64,000 nt of DNA from Atrina japonica (lineage: Eukaryota > Mollusca > Bivalvia > Pterioida > Pinnidae). Positions within the stretch are counted from its first letter, which is position 1. The number at the start of each line of letters is the position of its first letter. Under the pieces are notes generated by a model. That model had not been told where the DNA came from. It saw nothing but the letters and a program-made list of their open reading frames with translations, and searched no databases. Shown here one piece after another: positions 22,201 to 32,000 of the stretch. The stretch is from NCBI GenBank assembly GCA_030159075.1, contig BROG01000030.1:407001-471000 (forward strand), in the 5' to 3' direction. The position numbers were made by a program, and so were the translations under genes.

Positions 22201-24990
22201 GCTGATGAAACTTTATAGGAAGCAAGTACTCAAGGTCCTCTACCAAGTTTGTTCATTTCGGCCAGATTTCGGCTCAGGGGTGGATCCAGGGTTGGGAAAA
22301 AGTGTTCTCATGGGGATACCCCTCTTTAAAAATCTTCTTTAGAACCTCTGCATGGATTGAAAAACTAATTGTATCTGAATGATCTACATAAATGTATGAT
22401 TCAAGTTTGTTAATTTTGTTGAAATCGGAAAATAAATTTTTGACATCTTTTTAGACTTTGTAATTTTCATTCATTTTTGTATTGATTTCTTTGATTTTCT
22501 CCCCTATTGTTCATTATGATGCATTCATTTTATGTGTTTTACCTGTGGTTTTGTAGATAAATGGTTTCCAGAAAGAGTTTTGCTGAAATTTAATCTTTTG
22601 AATTTTTTATGAATTTTTTAAGACTGCAAAAAAAATAAGGGGTGGGGTGTAATTTTTCACATTTTCAAGTTCTTCTTCAAATCCGCTGAAGGGATTTTGA
22701 TGAATCTTTATAGAAAGCAAATACTCAAGCTCCTCTACCATGTTTGTTCAAAGTGGCCCAGGGGTGGTTCTAGGGTGAGGCAAAAGAGGCACCAGGGGGT
22801 ACCCCTCTTTAGAAATCTTTTCTTCCAGAACCGCTGCATGGATTGAAAAACTATTTGTGTCTGAATGATTTACAATGATGCATGATTCAATTTCCTGTTT
22901 TTAGAATAAATTGGAAAATTAGTTTTTGAGATCTTTCCTGGCTTTGTCATTTTTTATTCAGTTTTAAGTTTCCTTCTCTCCCATGGAATGTTAAAATAAT
23001 TTGTAAATTTGAAATTCCCATATTTGTAAGATACCAACTCAGTTCAGGTGAGCGATGTGGCCCATGGACCTCTTTTTGGTTTTAGTTGTGTACATTAAAT
23101 TGAAAGTTAGTAATATATTTCAGTGTAAAGGTCCAGTATCAACATTTGACTATTCTTTTTGCTTGCTTTCAGGGTTTGACAAGGATGACCTTCCAGCCGT
23201 ACACTTTTAGACAGCTACAAGAGATAGTTATATCTCGGATGAAAGGTTTACAGGCTTTTGAGGAGGATGCTGTGCAGTTAGCCGCCAGAAAGGTTGCAGC
23301 TGTGTCTGGAGACGCAAGACGTGCCCTAGACATTTGTAGACGAGCCACAGAGATTACAGAAGTGATGTCACCAACCAAAAAGTCTGGTCTCCTGGTGGGG
23401 ATGACCCATGTCAATGCTGCATTACAGGAAATGTTTTCATCGCCCAAAATAGTGTCTATTAGGTTTGTAATGGTCTCAGGTTTATAATATTTATAAAGTA
23501 GTAAAATGAAAAAAGATAAAGGATTTTATAGTATTTATAAAGGAGTGAAATGGAAAAAGATTAAGGATAGTGTAAATTCAGTCTTCGTGAGTGTACTCAC
23601 AGGGGCCAATCTAGGTCTGTTTTGCTGCGATTTAATAGCACCTTCCCCTCTACAAAAATGGATAAAAATTTCACCTATTTAAGAAAGAATCTCATAAATC
23701 CTCCCAGAATACAACATTTTCAAAAATATTTGAAAGTCAGTATTTCCCCATATTTTCTGAAAAGTTCTTTCCCCTAAAATCTAAATTAATCCCTGACTCA
23801 TACTTTTGTGGCTATTTAAATGTATGCTTTTTACCTGATGCATCATGTATTCTGCAGTGAAATGATAGAAGTTTTTATCATAGAGGTTTATATTTTCTAT
23901 CCTAAACTCCAGATCAATATGATTTTCTTATTAAAAGTTCGTCCTAAAATTTTTGGTATCTTGTAAAAAAAATTATACTCTGTTCATAAAGTTCTACATT
24001 TATGTATATTAAACAAGAAAAAGAAAAGGGATTTACCATCAGATTTTGTCACATAAGCTTTACATCTTGTCACAAGGTCTTATAACTACTTTTTTGGTTC
24101 TTATTTAGATCTGCCTCGGAGCAAGAGAAATTGTTTCTGCGGTCCATCGTAGCCGAGTTTCAGAGGTCTGGATTAGAGGAAGCAGAATTTCTAAGAATTT
24201 ACACACAACATGTGGCTCTTTGTAGAATTTATGGTAAGACATTTTACATACACTTGGATTTTGGTGTATTCCCAGTCACTCAACTGATCCTCCTAGTCAC
24301 TCAATTGATAAGTAAGATAATTTAAATACTTTTCTTCCTAGTCACTCAGCAAACAAGATAATGTGAATGCCTGTCCTTCTATGACTATGAAGATAGGTGT
24401 TTAGATTATCTTCCTAATCACTCAATTGACCAGTAAGATAATCTAAATACCTGTCCTCCTAGTCACTTAGCATGACTAGGAAGTAAATGTCCTCCTAGTT
24501 ACTCAACTGACATGATAAATAACCTCTGCACACATTTAATTGCATACCTTTGTTTCCTAACCACTTAGGTAATTATAGGATTTTAACTCTACCTTAGAAT
24601 CTGTTGGACTGTGTTTAGGCTTTTAGTCTTTTTGTCTGTTTAGCACTTTACTTGTGGATGGTTACATCTATTTGAAAGTTAAAAATTCTTAATACTTAAA
24701 GTAGGATGTTAAACAGCATATATTTGTGTATAAAATGTCTTCAGTTTGTAACTTTGTCCTGGAATAAAAGTTTTGACATTTTTGAAAAAATCAACAAAAT
24801 GAAATCATTTTTCTCTTTTGCAGGATTACATCCACCATCTACATCTGAATTAGCAGGAATGTGCTCAAGGCTTGGCAGTATACGTCTGCTTCTTGTAGAG
24901 CATGGACGGAATGATTTGTATATGAGAGTGAGGCTAAATGTCAGCCAAGATGATGTGTTGTATGCACTGAAGGAAGAAAGTGGAGTGTAG
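4092..24990 (+). CDS. ORC1: Origin recognition complex subunit 1 (14 coding exons)
   Basis: Largest ORC subunit; it binds replication origins in the nucleus, hydrolyses ATP and, with CDC6, loads the MCM helicase. Exons: 4092-4207, 10226-10338, 11467-11639, 12545-12893, 14059-14632, 15202-15427, 16081-16178, 17363-17464, 20015-20186, 20413-20520, 21848-21997, 23173-23462, 24109-24233, 24824-24990. All junction phases agree and the total is 2,763 nt (920 residues; human has 861). Order: N-terminal 'YFGWIGDG' (human YSWVGRP), BAH domain in exons 2-4, linker with TP/SP sites and an RXL-type KRRL motif in exons 4-7, then AAA+ with Walker A GVPGTGKT, Walker B VVMLADELD, sensor-1 [20 protein letters not shown] finger, sensor-2 [14 protein letters not shown], and a winged helix ending [14 protein letters not shown]. 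Upstream in-frame stop at 4017. It is tail to tail with the EFCAB7-like gene. Confidence 0.96.
6812..7767. mobile_element. hAT-like non-autonomous element, 956 bp
   Basis: Starts CAGGGCTCTACAA and ends TTGTAGAGCGCTG. Flanked by AACATT on both sides (6806-6811, 7768-7773). Contains a long internal inverted repeat (7181-7314). No transposase frame. Confidence 0.75.
7181..7314. repeat. Inverted repeat, about 50-bp arms
   Basis: The arms carry ATCGAGAGTCAAACACCC and its complement GGGTGTTTGACTCTCGAT; the loop is about 30 bp. Confidence 0.88.
9486..9700. repeat. 107-bp tandem duplication
   Basis: Two copies of 'ttggcatctgttgccatcac..aatctaaactaaacttggtataattagtcgtt', differing by a few bases and a poly-T length. 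Confidence 0.93.
10226..10338 (+). CDS. ORC1: ORC1 exon 2 (BAH domain, first part)
   Basis: Encodes [27 protein letters not shown], the first strands of the BAH domain. Acceptor TTATAG, donor A|GTACGT. Phase 2 in, phase 1 out. The opposite-strand frame at 10041-10454 is a shadow. Confidence 0.93.
10764..10919. repeat. Dispersed GACCACC-type repeat
   Basis: 'tgaaacctgtcttgaccgaccac', 'aaaacctcttttgagagaccacctgtctt'; continues after the MITE as 'gacaggttccactgta' (11187-11203). Confidence 0.7.
10922..11184. mobile_element. MITE family A, copy 1
   Basis: Begins gacctttttctgtcaatttt and ends agaaaaagccc (short inverted ends). Interrupts a GACCACC-type repeat; TTGACA flanks both sides as a possible target duplication. 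In ORC1 intron 2. Confidence 0.7.
11467..11639 (+). CDS. ORC1: ORC1 exon 3 (BAH domain, middle)
   Basis: Encodes [32 protein letters not shown], aligning with human VQWFVRFCE..NINAETIIGLVR. Its last 24 nt and the donor CAG|GTAAGT (11640) are the first unit of a tandem array that runs through the intron. The first donor gives the conserved protein. Confidence 0.93.
11616..12312 (+). repeat. 36-bp minisatellite carrying repeated splice donors
   Basis: Starts in the last 24 nt of ORC1 exon 3 and spans most of the first half of intron 3, about 18 increasingly diverged copies. The unit is GTAAGT + CATCCAG or TTTTGCAG + AAACTATTACTGGAAAATGT. GTAAGT occurs at 11640, 11679, 11715, 11788, 11824, 11897 and 11970, and GTAAGA at 11751. 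Copies with GTTAAG, GTAAAT or GTAGAT are decayed. The ORC1 reading frame stays open through the first three extra units. Confidence 0.9.
12545..12893 (+). CDS. ORC1: ORC1 exon 4 (end of BAH, start of linker)
   Basis: [28 protein letters not shown] finishes the BAH domain, then a basic linker with two TRRSLG/RRSLGS segments. Acceptor TTTCAAG at 12544, donor TCAG|GTAATA at 12894. Confidence 0.9.
12894..14058 (+). other. ORC1 intron 4
   Basis: AT-rich, with no gene or clear repeat array. A GCGGGAAA string at 13533-13540 is probably chance. Confidence 0.6.
14059..14632 (+). CDS. ORC1: ORC1 exon 5 (linker)
   Basis: Intrinsically disordered linker: poly-Ser stretch ([11 protein letters not shown]), CDK-type sites VTPIKN and VTPVKRKR (the latter also a monopartite nuclear-localisation-like cluster), and [10 protein letters not shown], whose RRL fits a cyclin-binding RXL motif. 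Splice sites TTACAG and AG|GTAGGA. Confidence 0.9.
15202..15427 (+). CDS. ORC1: ORC1 exon 6 (linker)
   Basis: Acidic stretch ([19 protein letters not shown]) followed by a basic region with three SATP-like repeats ([20 protein letters not shown]). In phase with both neighbours. Confidence 0.88.
15428..16080 (+). other. ORC1 intron 6
   Basis: Holds a short A-box-like piece (ATGGTCTAGTGGTAGGAC, about 15580) that may be the head of a truncated SINE; otherwise nothing recognised. Confidence 0.5.
16081..16178 (+). CDS. ORC1: ORC1 exon 7
   Basis: [29 protein letters not shown]: the VLEEAR..RLHV block leading into the AAA+ domain, as in human. Acceptor TTTCAG, donor AG|GTAAGA. Confidence 0.94.
16225..16455 (-). 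mobile_element. tRNA-derived SINE copy 1
   Basis: Read on the minus strand it starts GGGCCTCCTTGGCCGAGTGA (tRNA A-box-like), has a GGTTCGAGCC B-box-like segment, then a body ending in CTGGCCGCCACCATA. The same family lies at 16989-17168 (plus) and 54331-54540 (minus). Confidence 0.75.
16989..17168 (+). mobile_element. tRNA-derived SINE copy 2
   Basis: Begins GGTCCATGTGGCTGAGTGG (A box), with shared body motifs AACCATGATGTCTCTCAC, GCTGGAACCTAAG and GGTGGTCTCTTCCCAG. Opposite in orientation to the copy 0.5 kb upstream in the same ORC1 intron. Confidence 0.72.
17363..17464 (+). CDS. ORC1: ORC1 exon 8 (AAA+ N-terminal)
   Basis: [29 protein letters not shown] aligns with human [21 protein letters not shown]. 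The Gly codon before CMYISG is split across intron 8. Confidence 0.95.
17789..19511. mobile_element. hAT-like non-autonomous DNA transposon, 1.72 kb
   Basis: Terminal inverted repeats start CAGGGCTCAACA and end ..TGTTGAGCCCTG, with subterminal ACTAGACC/GGTCTAGT motifs at both ends (about 25 bp with high match, then patchy). It is flanked by the direct repeat GGAAC (17784-17788 and 19512-19516). Termini resemble hAT elements, but a perfect 8-bp target duplication is not seen. No transposase frame inside. It lies in ORC1 intron 8. Confidence 0.75.
20015..20186 (+). CDS. ORC1: ORC1 exon 9 (Walker A)
   Basis: [20 protein letters not shown] carries the P-loop; it continues [19 protein letters not shown], nearly identical to human. 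Donor AAG|GTAAGC, which is the first unit of a short tandem repeat. Confidence 0.97.
20187..20293 (+). repeat. 34-38 bp tandem repeat starting exactly at a splice donor
   Basis: Three copies of GTAAGC/AC-ATACAGATTTTATATG-TGTTGAGAGAGA begin at 20187, 20225 and 20259. The first base of the array is the first base of ORC1 intron 9. Copies 2 and 3 read GTAAAC. Confidence 0.85.
20413..20520 (+). CDS. ORC1: ORC1 exon 10 (Walker B)
   Basis: [30 protein letters not shown], joining LDLLW in exon 11 to give the Walker B box. Human reads LLVDELDLLW; here Ala replaces Val before the acidic pair, which are both present. Confidence 0.96.
20866..21232. repeat. Dispersed GACCACC-type repeat, several units
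   Basis: Repeats of 'aaaacctcttttgagagaccacctgtctt' and its complement 'ggtggtctctcaagacagttccactgta' in both orientations, in ORC1 intron 10. Confidence 0.7.
21848..21997 (+). CDS. ORC1: ORC1 exon 11 (sensor 1)
   Basis: [38 protein letters not shown], including sensor 1 and the SSRLG arginine-finger region. Exactly 50 codons in phase 0. Confidence 0.97.
22099..23055. mobile_element. GCTCACCTGA-type repeat, about 0.96 kb
   Basis: Starts TTAGCTCACCTGAAC and ends GTTCAGGTGAGCGATGTGGCCC, so the ends are inverted repeats. Inside, a segment of about 0.5 kb occurs twice (ttttcacattttcaacttct..gaaaccgctgcatggattgaaaaactaat). Related pieces lie at 1560-1680 and 63627-64000. This repeat type is common in bivalve DNA. 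Confidence 0.65.
23173..23462 (+). CDS. ORC1: ORC1 exon 12 (sensor 2, lid)
   Basis: [49 protein letters not shown]. Sensor-2 helix present. Donor TTAG|GTTTGT is weak. Confidence 0.96.
23488..23575. repeat. Two-copy tandem repeat next to an ORC1 donor
   Basis: About 45 bp (tatttataaag..gtgaaatggaaaaagat) twice, starting 26 bp after the exon 12 donor. Confidence 0.6.
24109..24233 (+). CDS. ORC1: ORC1 exon 13 (winged helix)
   Basis: [20 protein letters not shown] and [19 protein letters not shown] match human [20 protein letters not shown]. Donor G|GTAAGA. Confidence 0.96.
24250..24560. repeat. Degenerate CCTAGTCACTCA repeat
   Basis: About six loose copies of 'tcctagtcactcaactga..gtaagataatctaaatacctg' (40-70 bp spacing) in ORC1 intron 13. 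Confidence 0.65.
24824..24990 (+). CDS. ORC1: ORC1 exon 14 (C-terminus, stop TAG)
   Basis: [35 protein letters not shown] then [18 protein letters not shown] and TAG at 24988. Human ends [15 protein letters not shown]. The last 74 coding nt are copied in tandem downstream. Confidence 0.97.
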
Positions 24991-25346
24991 AATTCTAGAC
25001 AAAAAGAAATGTATATGAGAGTGAGACTAAACTTCACCCAAAATGATGTGTTGTATGCACTGAAGGAAGAAAGTGGAGTGTAGAATTCTAGACAAAAAGA
25101 AATGTATATGAGAGTGAGACTAAACTTCACCCAAGATGATGTGTTGTAAGCTTTGAAGGAAGAAAGTGGAGAATTCTAGATGAAATTACTTGTATATGAG
25201 AGGCAAACTTCACCAAAATTACATATTACATGCTCAGTGAAGAAAATGGAGTATGACTTTACAACAAATTGATGTGTGTATGAGAATGAGGCTAAACATC
25301 AGTCACGATTATATGTTGCATGCGCCCAAGGACAAAAGTGATGTAT
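24917..25346 (+). repeat. 93-bp tandem repeat of the ORC1 last codons plus stop
   Basis: The unit begins TGTATATGAGAGTGAG, runs through the stop codon and AATTCTAGACAAAAAGAAA. Copies start at 24917 (the real coding copy), 25010 and 25103, then two or more decayed copies near 25190 and 25275. Copies 2 and 3 still contain the in-frame-looking [11 protein letters not shown] segment; later ones have indels. Divergence grows with distance from the gene. Confidence 0.9.
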
Positions 25347-25589
25347 TCCTTCTCAAATATTTTTGTGTTGTGAAACTTCAAGTGAGGCATCAACATTCAT
25401 GATAAAGAAATGCTATATAATGGTGAAGATAATGGATTGAGTTTGTGTATATGTTTGAAGATGGTGTAAATCTGAATCATTTTACAAAATATAGCATGTA
25501 ATGACAAACAATGAGTGAAAAGGTGAACTTGTTATTTTATTTTTACATCTGGTGAATGAGAGCAGATCTATGTTTTAAAGGAGTTGAAT

Positions 25590-25818
25590 TTTTTACTGCA
25601 TGGATTGGTCTTTTTAAAGGAGAGAAAGTTGTTTGTGGCATGGTTTGGAATTTTAAAGGAGAGAAAGTTGTTTGTGGCATGGTTTGGAATTTTAAAGGAG
25701 AGAAAGTTGTTTGTGGCATGGTTTGGACTTTTAAAGGTGAGAAAGTTGTTTGTGGCATGGTTTGGTCTTTTTAAAGGAGAGAAAGTTGTTTGTGGCATGA
25801 TTTTGTCTTTTTAGAGTT
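25590..25818 (+). repeat. About 40-bp minisatellite in ORC1 3'UTR region
   Basis: Five or six copies of AAAGGAGAGAAAGTTGTTTG-TGGCATGGTTTGGA. The frames in both strands over it are repeat artefacts. Confidence 0.85.
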
Positions 25819-26079
25819 TTGTGATAAACTCATCTGTGATAATCTTTTGGGTCAAATTTACTTCAGGAATTTAACAACATTGACATCTGAAAATTCATGT
25901 TTTGATTTGATGCTCATTTCTTTTTAATTTTAATTAGTTCCTGATCTTATCTTGAAATAATCTTCTTTTATTTTTTTATTTCATATCAGTCATGTTCATA
26001 TCTTAATTGTGAATGGGTCATCAAGGATATTTATAAATTTTTAAATCCATAATTTTTTTTTTTCATATATACGTATCTG

Positions 26080-26085
26080 AATAAA
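26080..26085 (+). terminator. Candidate ORC1 poly(A) signal
   Basis: AATAAA about 1.1 kb after the stop; a second AATAAA lies at 26205-26210. Which is used cannot be told from sequence. Confidence 0.4.
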
Positions 26086-26639
26086 ATTCTGTGCTTAAAA
26101 TTTGTCTTTTCTCATCTGTTATTTGTAACAAGAAACTTGAGATGTTAGTGCCTAAAGTGCAAAAATTTGAAACTTTTTAAAAGAACAAGATGACTAAATG
26201 GACTAATAAAGACAGTTTCATGGTAGAAAGATCTAGTCATTGCTTGCCGGGTAGACAATGCTTGTTTGACAAATAGTCAATGCTCGTCTGAAAAAATAGT
26301 TATTGGTGATTATTAAAAATAAACAAAAAATACAAAATATTGCTTATAGTATAAGAGACGGGTAGAATTTGCATGTGTGACAGAAAGCTTTTCGACTTTT
26401 CACAAAGTTTGTCATTGGTGATTATCTACCAGTAGACATTGTTTAACATAAAAGAAGGCTGGTGGTTTTTCCTTCATTAAAAACTGATTGCCAGCATGCA
26501 ACTGAAAAATTGCTGAGTGGTGTAAAACACCATTCAAAATGCAGTGTATAAAAAGATGTGATTTGATCCTGATGATATTTTAGCATAATTATGAATGATG
26601 GAACAATTTGTATTGGTATTGACTTCTGGTAAAGCATGT

Positions 26640-26960
26640 GCAGCTTGTCTACACCCTAGGAGGTGGACAGGGAAATTCTGACCTGGTAAATATGCCCCTA
26701 AGGTGTGGACAAGGGAATTTTGACCTGGTAAATATGCCCCTAGGTTATACACTCCTAAGATGTGGACAGGGGAATTCTACGTGGCAAATACGCTCTTAAG
26801 GTGTGGACAAGGGAATTCTGACTTGGTAAATACAGCCATAGGATATGGACAGGAAATTTTGACTAGGTAAATATGCCCCTAGGGTGTGGACAGGAAAATT
26901 ATGACAAAGTGGTAAATACGCCCCTAGGATGTGGACAAGGAAATTTGGATCTGGCAAACT
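26640..26960. repeat. About 45-bp minisatellite
   Basis: About seven copies of 'ggtgtggacaggggaattctgacctggtaaatatgcccctag' in the intergenic region between the convergent ORC1 and EFCAB7-like genes. Confidence 0.8.
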
Positions 26961-29014
26961 GAGATACACCAGTCCAAGGTGGGAGAAAATACAGTTGAAT
27001 AATGTTGCTTTCTGTCCGACAGAAAAATGGACATTGCTAATGTAACAAAAGTATTCATTATCTTTTGTCTAAATGCCCAATGAATCATTCTGTCAATTTA
27101 AATTCAGATACAGTGTTTTTACTTGAAATAGAAAGACAAAATTGTTATTCAATGAAAATATTATTTTAATATAATAGTGATATACATATATTAAAACTAC
27201 AATATCACAGACATTGATGAAACAAAACAAAAAAATGAGAACGTTAAGATTTTGAAATGAATGTTTTCTAATTTAAAAACAAAATATATTTCACTGACAG
27301 GCATATGATATGTTTTGCTGGCAAATGACCTTTTGTGAAAGGCCCTTCATGACAAATTTTGGCAGACTTTTCCATTATGACATTACAACAAAATGTCCCG
27401 TCACAATCAAATAAGGTCAAAAATTCACAGTGAGAACCATATATGGGACATTCGGTGATAGGTCAATTGCCGCAACTATTGATAAGTAGTAAAAGATAAC
27501 GTAAACTTGATCTAAAAAAATGAGCAACATACAGTAACAGAGATTGATTAGCTACAAGTGTTGCTATGTCTAAACAAATATGGTAAATGATTGCTAACCA
27601 ATCAAGGTTACAAAATCACTTATTGATGTAACTAATTCTTTTTTGTGAAGCACTATCATAATTGACGACTGCTTCTCATGTCAAGATACTATCTAGAAGT
27701 CTATCTTGTTTGTGGATTCTAGCATGCCAATTTAAATCGATTCATGATTCGGACATGACCAATTTTATAGTTAGAAGGTATTCCATTTTGTAGGCCTCAA
27801 AAGCAATGACCAATAAAGAAGTGTATGTCAGATAAATTTTCAGGTCAAAAACCAAAAGCCCTCTAGTAATCTTATTACTGGAGCAGTCTAAATCCTTGTT
27901 TATCAATGAAGTACACATGCTATTTTTCACTGGTTTGTATTAACTAACTTTTTATCTCCTGAAATCCTCAATAAACAAGATCCTTGAGACTGGTATCATC
28001 AGGAGGAACCCTCTGACCTTGACCTTAGTGAAAATATAATTATTATTTCCCTAAATTTGTACTTAAATTTTTATCTATATAAGCATTTGTTCCATGATTA
28101 GATAAATTATCCTTTTTCTTCATAAATGTATAATAAAAAATACCCTATCCTTGACATAAATCATTATATGGTTAAAACATACAAGAAACATGACATTCGA
28201 CCTTATGATGTAATGATACATGTATAAATTATGTCTAGAACATGTGTTGACAAAATAATAATTCAATGAAATTAAAGTTATAATGATACAAAAAATCTTT
28301 TCATGCCTAAAAATAAGAATCTGAATACCAACAAAATGGTAATGCTAGTGTAAACACAGATGATGTTTTGTTTTGTAATTGCCTTGCACCAAATAATGTA
28401 ACAGACCATGTACCCAGTATTTATAGTCAAATTTTTGAAAAACAATTATTGCCCTCCAGTATATCATAATTTAAAAAAATGTTAAAGATAGATAGATTTA
28501 AAGTAAAGAAAAGTTCTACCATGAAGTCTATCAGAAGTAAATAGAATAGGCCCTATAAATTATTTCAAATACATGTAGGCCAATGTAATAAGATAAATTC
28601 CAGTCCTAATTATCTATACTCTGGGGCACACAAGATACCATCTAGATAATCTGTGTTGAGAAAATGCTAAAATACTTATCACATGCAAACAAATATTAAA
28701 GACTGTTAATTTTCCTGCAGCCAAACCATATTTTGAAACAAAATACAATTTTGAATTTACAATACTTGAACAAACTAAGAGAATATAATGACAACAGATC
28801 TATCAATATGAAATGTACTTAATGCTGCTACAGACCCTCTTTTTGATATTCTCAACTACACTGACTGACAATAATAAATGAGAGTTTTTGCTCCTCAAAC
28901 GGACGGACATTGATACTTTTACTTTATAAAACCTACTCGATTACGTTAAATGTTTATATTTCTTTGATTGGATAAGGATTACACACTACACAATCTGTCT
29001 ACGATCAACATTTA
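26961..29014. other. 3' flank of the EFCAB7-like gene
   Basis: AT-rich and without a recognisable gene or array. Must contain the EFCAB7-like 3'UTR and poly(A) site (minus strand); no clear AATAAA was singled out. Confidence 0.5.
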
Positions 29015-29089
29015 CTATTTGCGTATACTTTCTGTACATCTAATCGACCAGTCTGTGCTGTCATCCTCTGGGACAAAATGGTAGGCAAT
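29015..29089 (-). CDS. EFCAB7: EFCAB7-like exon 19 (stop TAG)
   Basis: IAYHFVPEDDSTDWSIRCTE..SIRK then TAG at 29017-29015; aligns with the human C-terminus CQHVMPLNEQQEWIYYC. Acceptor ATTACAG. Confidence 0.88.
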   Translation of the reverse strand: MAYHFVPEDDSTDWSIRCTESIRK

Positions 29090-32000
29090 CTGTAATTTAA
29101 AAAAAAATTCTCTGTCAAATTTGAAATGATGGTCAGGGGAATAATAAGAGTTTCATCTTTAAATGCTGAAATAATTTCTTAGGACTCTGTGTTACATGTA
29201 TCGCAGTAGACCATATTTAAGAACTTCTGATTTTGTTTTAGTATTTATATTCAACCAGCCAGGAAGTTTCACATCTGTATCAAAACACAAACTGCTATAG
29301 CTGAAGAAATGTGTACCATTACTTTTGATTTGTGTAAGTGTGCTGTGTACCATTTGCATTACCCTAGCTTATATGTAGGCAAAATTATGCCCCTGAACTG
29401 AAATGTTAGCATAAAGACTGAATAACTCTGTAAACAAGGGAATTGCAGGCTCAGAATTTATTGGGTTGCAAAATGCTTTAGTATGACTGATGTATATACT
29501 AAGTTTCCAGGCCCTTGCTTAATTGTGGGCACAGTTACACTGTATATAAGAAGTTGAGTAGCGGACCTTAATCAAGAAGGCCTACATTGCAGAAGGCCTG
29601 ATCTACATACCAATTTTCAAGACCCTAGCTTAAATGCTGGCAAAGGTATGCCTTGATAAGACATTTTAACAAAGGAAAATAAGGAGATGTGGGCCCTAAA
29701 TTCAAAACACTGCACAGCACATTGCCTTAGTAAGACTGATGTACATACAAAGCTTCACAATCATAGCTTAAATGTGGGCAAAGTTATGCTCCTGACCTGA
29801 AATGGTCAGACTAACACAGCTATGACTATACGCTCACGTGAAAAATTTCAGGAAGCATTCAAATTTTCAAATTCAAAACAACAGTTTTCAAACTATGTAA
29901 AGATATTTACCATCTGTGATTTAGATTTTGCTGTAAACGTTTCTTCCATGGATGACTGATTTGAGAGAGCATTTCTGGAATCACTGCAGTCCAATTCTAC
30001 TCTTACATTGCTATGAGACTGAAACAAAATGATAAAGCTAAAGTAAATAGACAAACAGTATTTGTCACATTCAAATAACACTCTGATAGCTTCTCTCTGT
30101 AAAATAGTGTGTCTTTGAAATTCTCCTGTGATCCAATCAGTTAAACATCAGCGATTGCAACATATTTAAAATCCTTTTAGGAGAACTTCGAGTTTTTAAT
30201 ATGATGCCCATCTTGGACTTAAAATAACAACAAAACTTGAATAGGCAATGAACACTCCTGTGAAGTTGAATTTATTAGTTTTACTAGAATGACCTTACCT
30301 TATTTTCTACCATAATTGTAGCCCTTCCTTCTCCAGTGTATGTGTAAAGATACAAGTCTTTCATATCTTTAATTTTTGCCTTTTCTCCCTGAAAAAGAAA
30401 AAAGACGTAAGTTGTTAAATATTCAACATAATTTTATCATGATCAAATAAAGTCTATATCACTCTGAATTATATGTCTAAGAAAGTTGAGTAATGACAAT
30501 TCAGGGGAGTCTTTCTTAAGAGACCATCTGCCACTCATATGTGGTCTGTCAAGACAGGTGGTTCCTTAAAAAGATATTTTTCTATTTAAAGGATCTGAGT
30601 GGTCTCACAAAACAGGTGGCCTCTCACATGAGTGGTCCCCCAAGACAGGTTTCATTGTAATACATTTAAATAATATCAGTCTTCTTATGTCCTTTTTCAT
30701 CAGAATTTTCTTACATATACTGCATTTATGTACATGTATGCTTCAGTGTTGTTACACATCTTGCAAAGGATTTTAAGGACATATTCAGCTACAGGTGATG
30801 TACAACAAATTTTCACTTGTGCTCTGGACTTATTCTAACTCAGTGAGGGTTCCTTAAGGTGCCATGTCTACTCTGACATGTCAATCCTTGGTTAAAGGCA
30901 TAAAAGCTGTCAAAATTAATTTTTCTTTTGTTTGATGAAAAATTCAAATATTCAACATTTAATACTAATAAAATGAAACATTTTATTTGTATTTAATGTT
31001 GAATATTTGAAATTTTTCATACAAACAAAAGAAAAATTAATTTTGACAGCTTTTATGCCTTGTATGCTTTTAAATGTATCATTCATAAAGCAAGTGAATA
31101 CAAGCCTTTATGCCGAGCCCGTATACAGGAAAGGCACAGCCACTACCTGTGTATAAAAAAGTACAGACTTCATGAACGTAATGTGAATCCTTTCACACTA
31201 GACTATGAACATAATGTGAATACATTCACACTAGACTATGAACATAATGTGAATCCTTTTACACTAGACTATGAACATAATGTGAATCCTTTCACACTAG
31301 ACTATGAACATAATGTGAATCCTTTTACACTAGACTATGAACATAATGTGAATCCTTTCACACTAGACTATGAACATAATGTGAATACTTTCACACTAGA
31401 CTATGAACATAATGTGAATCCTTTCACACTAGACTATGAATGTAATGTGAATCCTTTCACACTAGACTATGAATGTAATGTGAATTCTTTCACACTAGAC
31501 TGAATGTAATGTGAATCCTTTCACACTAGACTATGAATGTAATGTGAATCCTTTCACACTAGACTATGAATGTAATGTGAATTCTTTCACACTAGACTAT
31601 GAATGTAATGTGAATCCTTTCACACTAGACTATGAATGTAATGTGAATCCTTTCACACTAGACTGAATGTAATGTGAATCCATTCACACTAGACTATGAA
31701 TGTAATGTGAATCCTTTCACACTAGACTATGAATGTAATGTGAATCCATTCACACTAGACTATGAGAGCATTTGTAATTAATCTAATCCAGTCTTCTAGG
31801 ACCAATCATGGACACCATCTGCTTTACTACTAATAGACCTCAAAAGTATTCATATTTAATCTTACCCATACTTGTAATAACTAACCATCTAACCAATGTA
31901 GTATTACCACTTCCATTGGACAACACAAAAACTATCTGTTTTCTTACCTTCTCCATAACAGACTGACATATGGCCTTATATGCTTTCTCTGCCAAGAGAG

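Noticed and set aside
31060..31503. 147-residue frame with NVNPFTLDYEH repeats
   Set aside because: A 33-bp intronic minisatellite.
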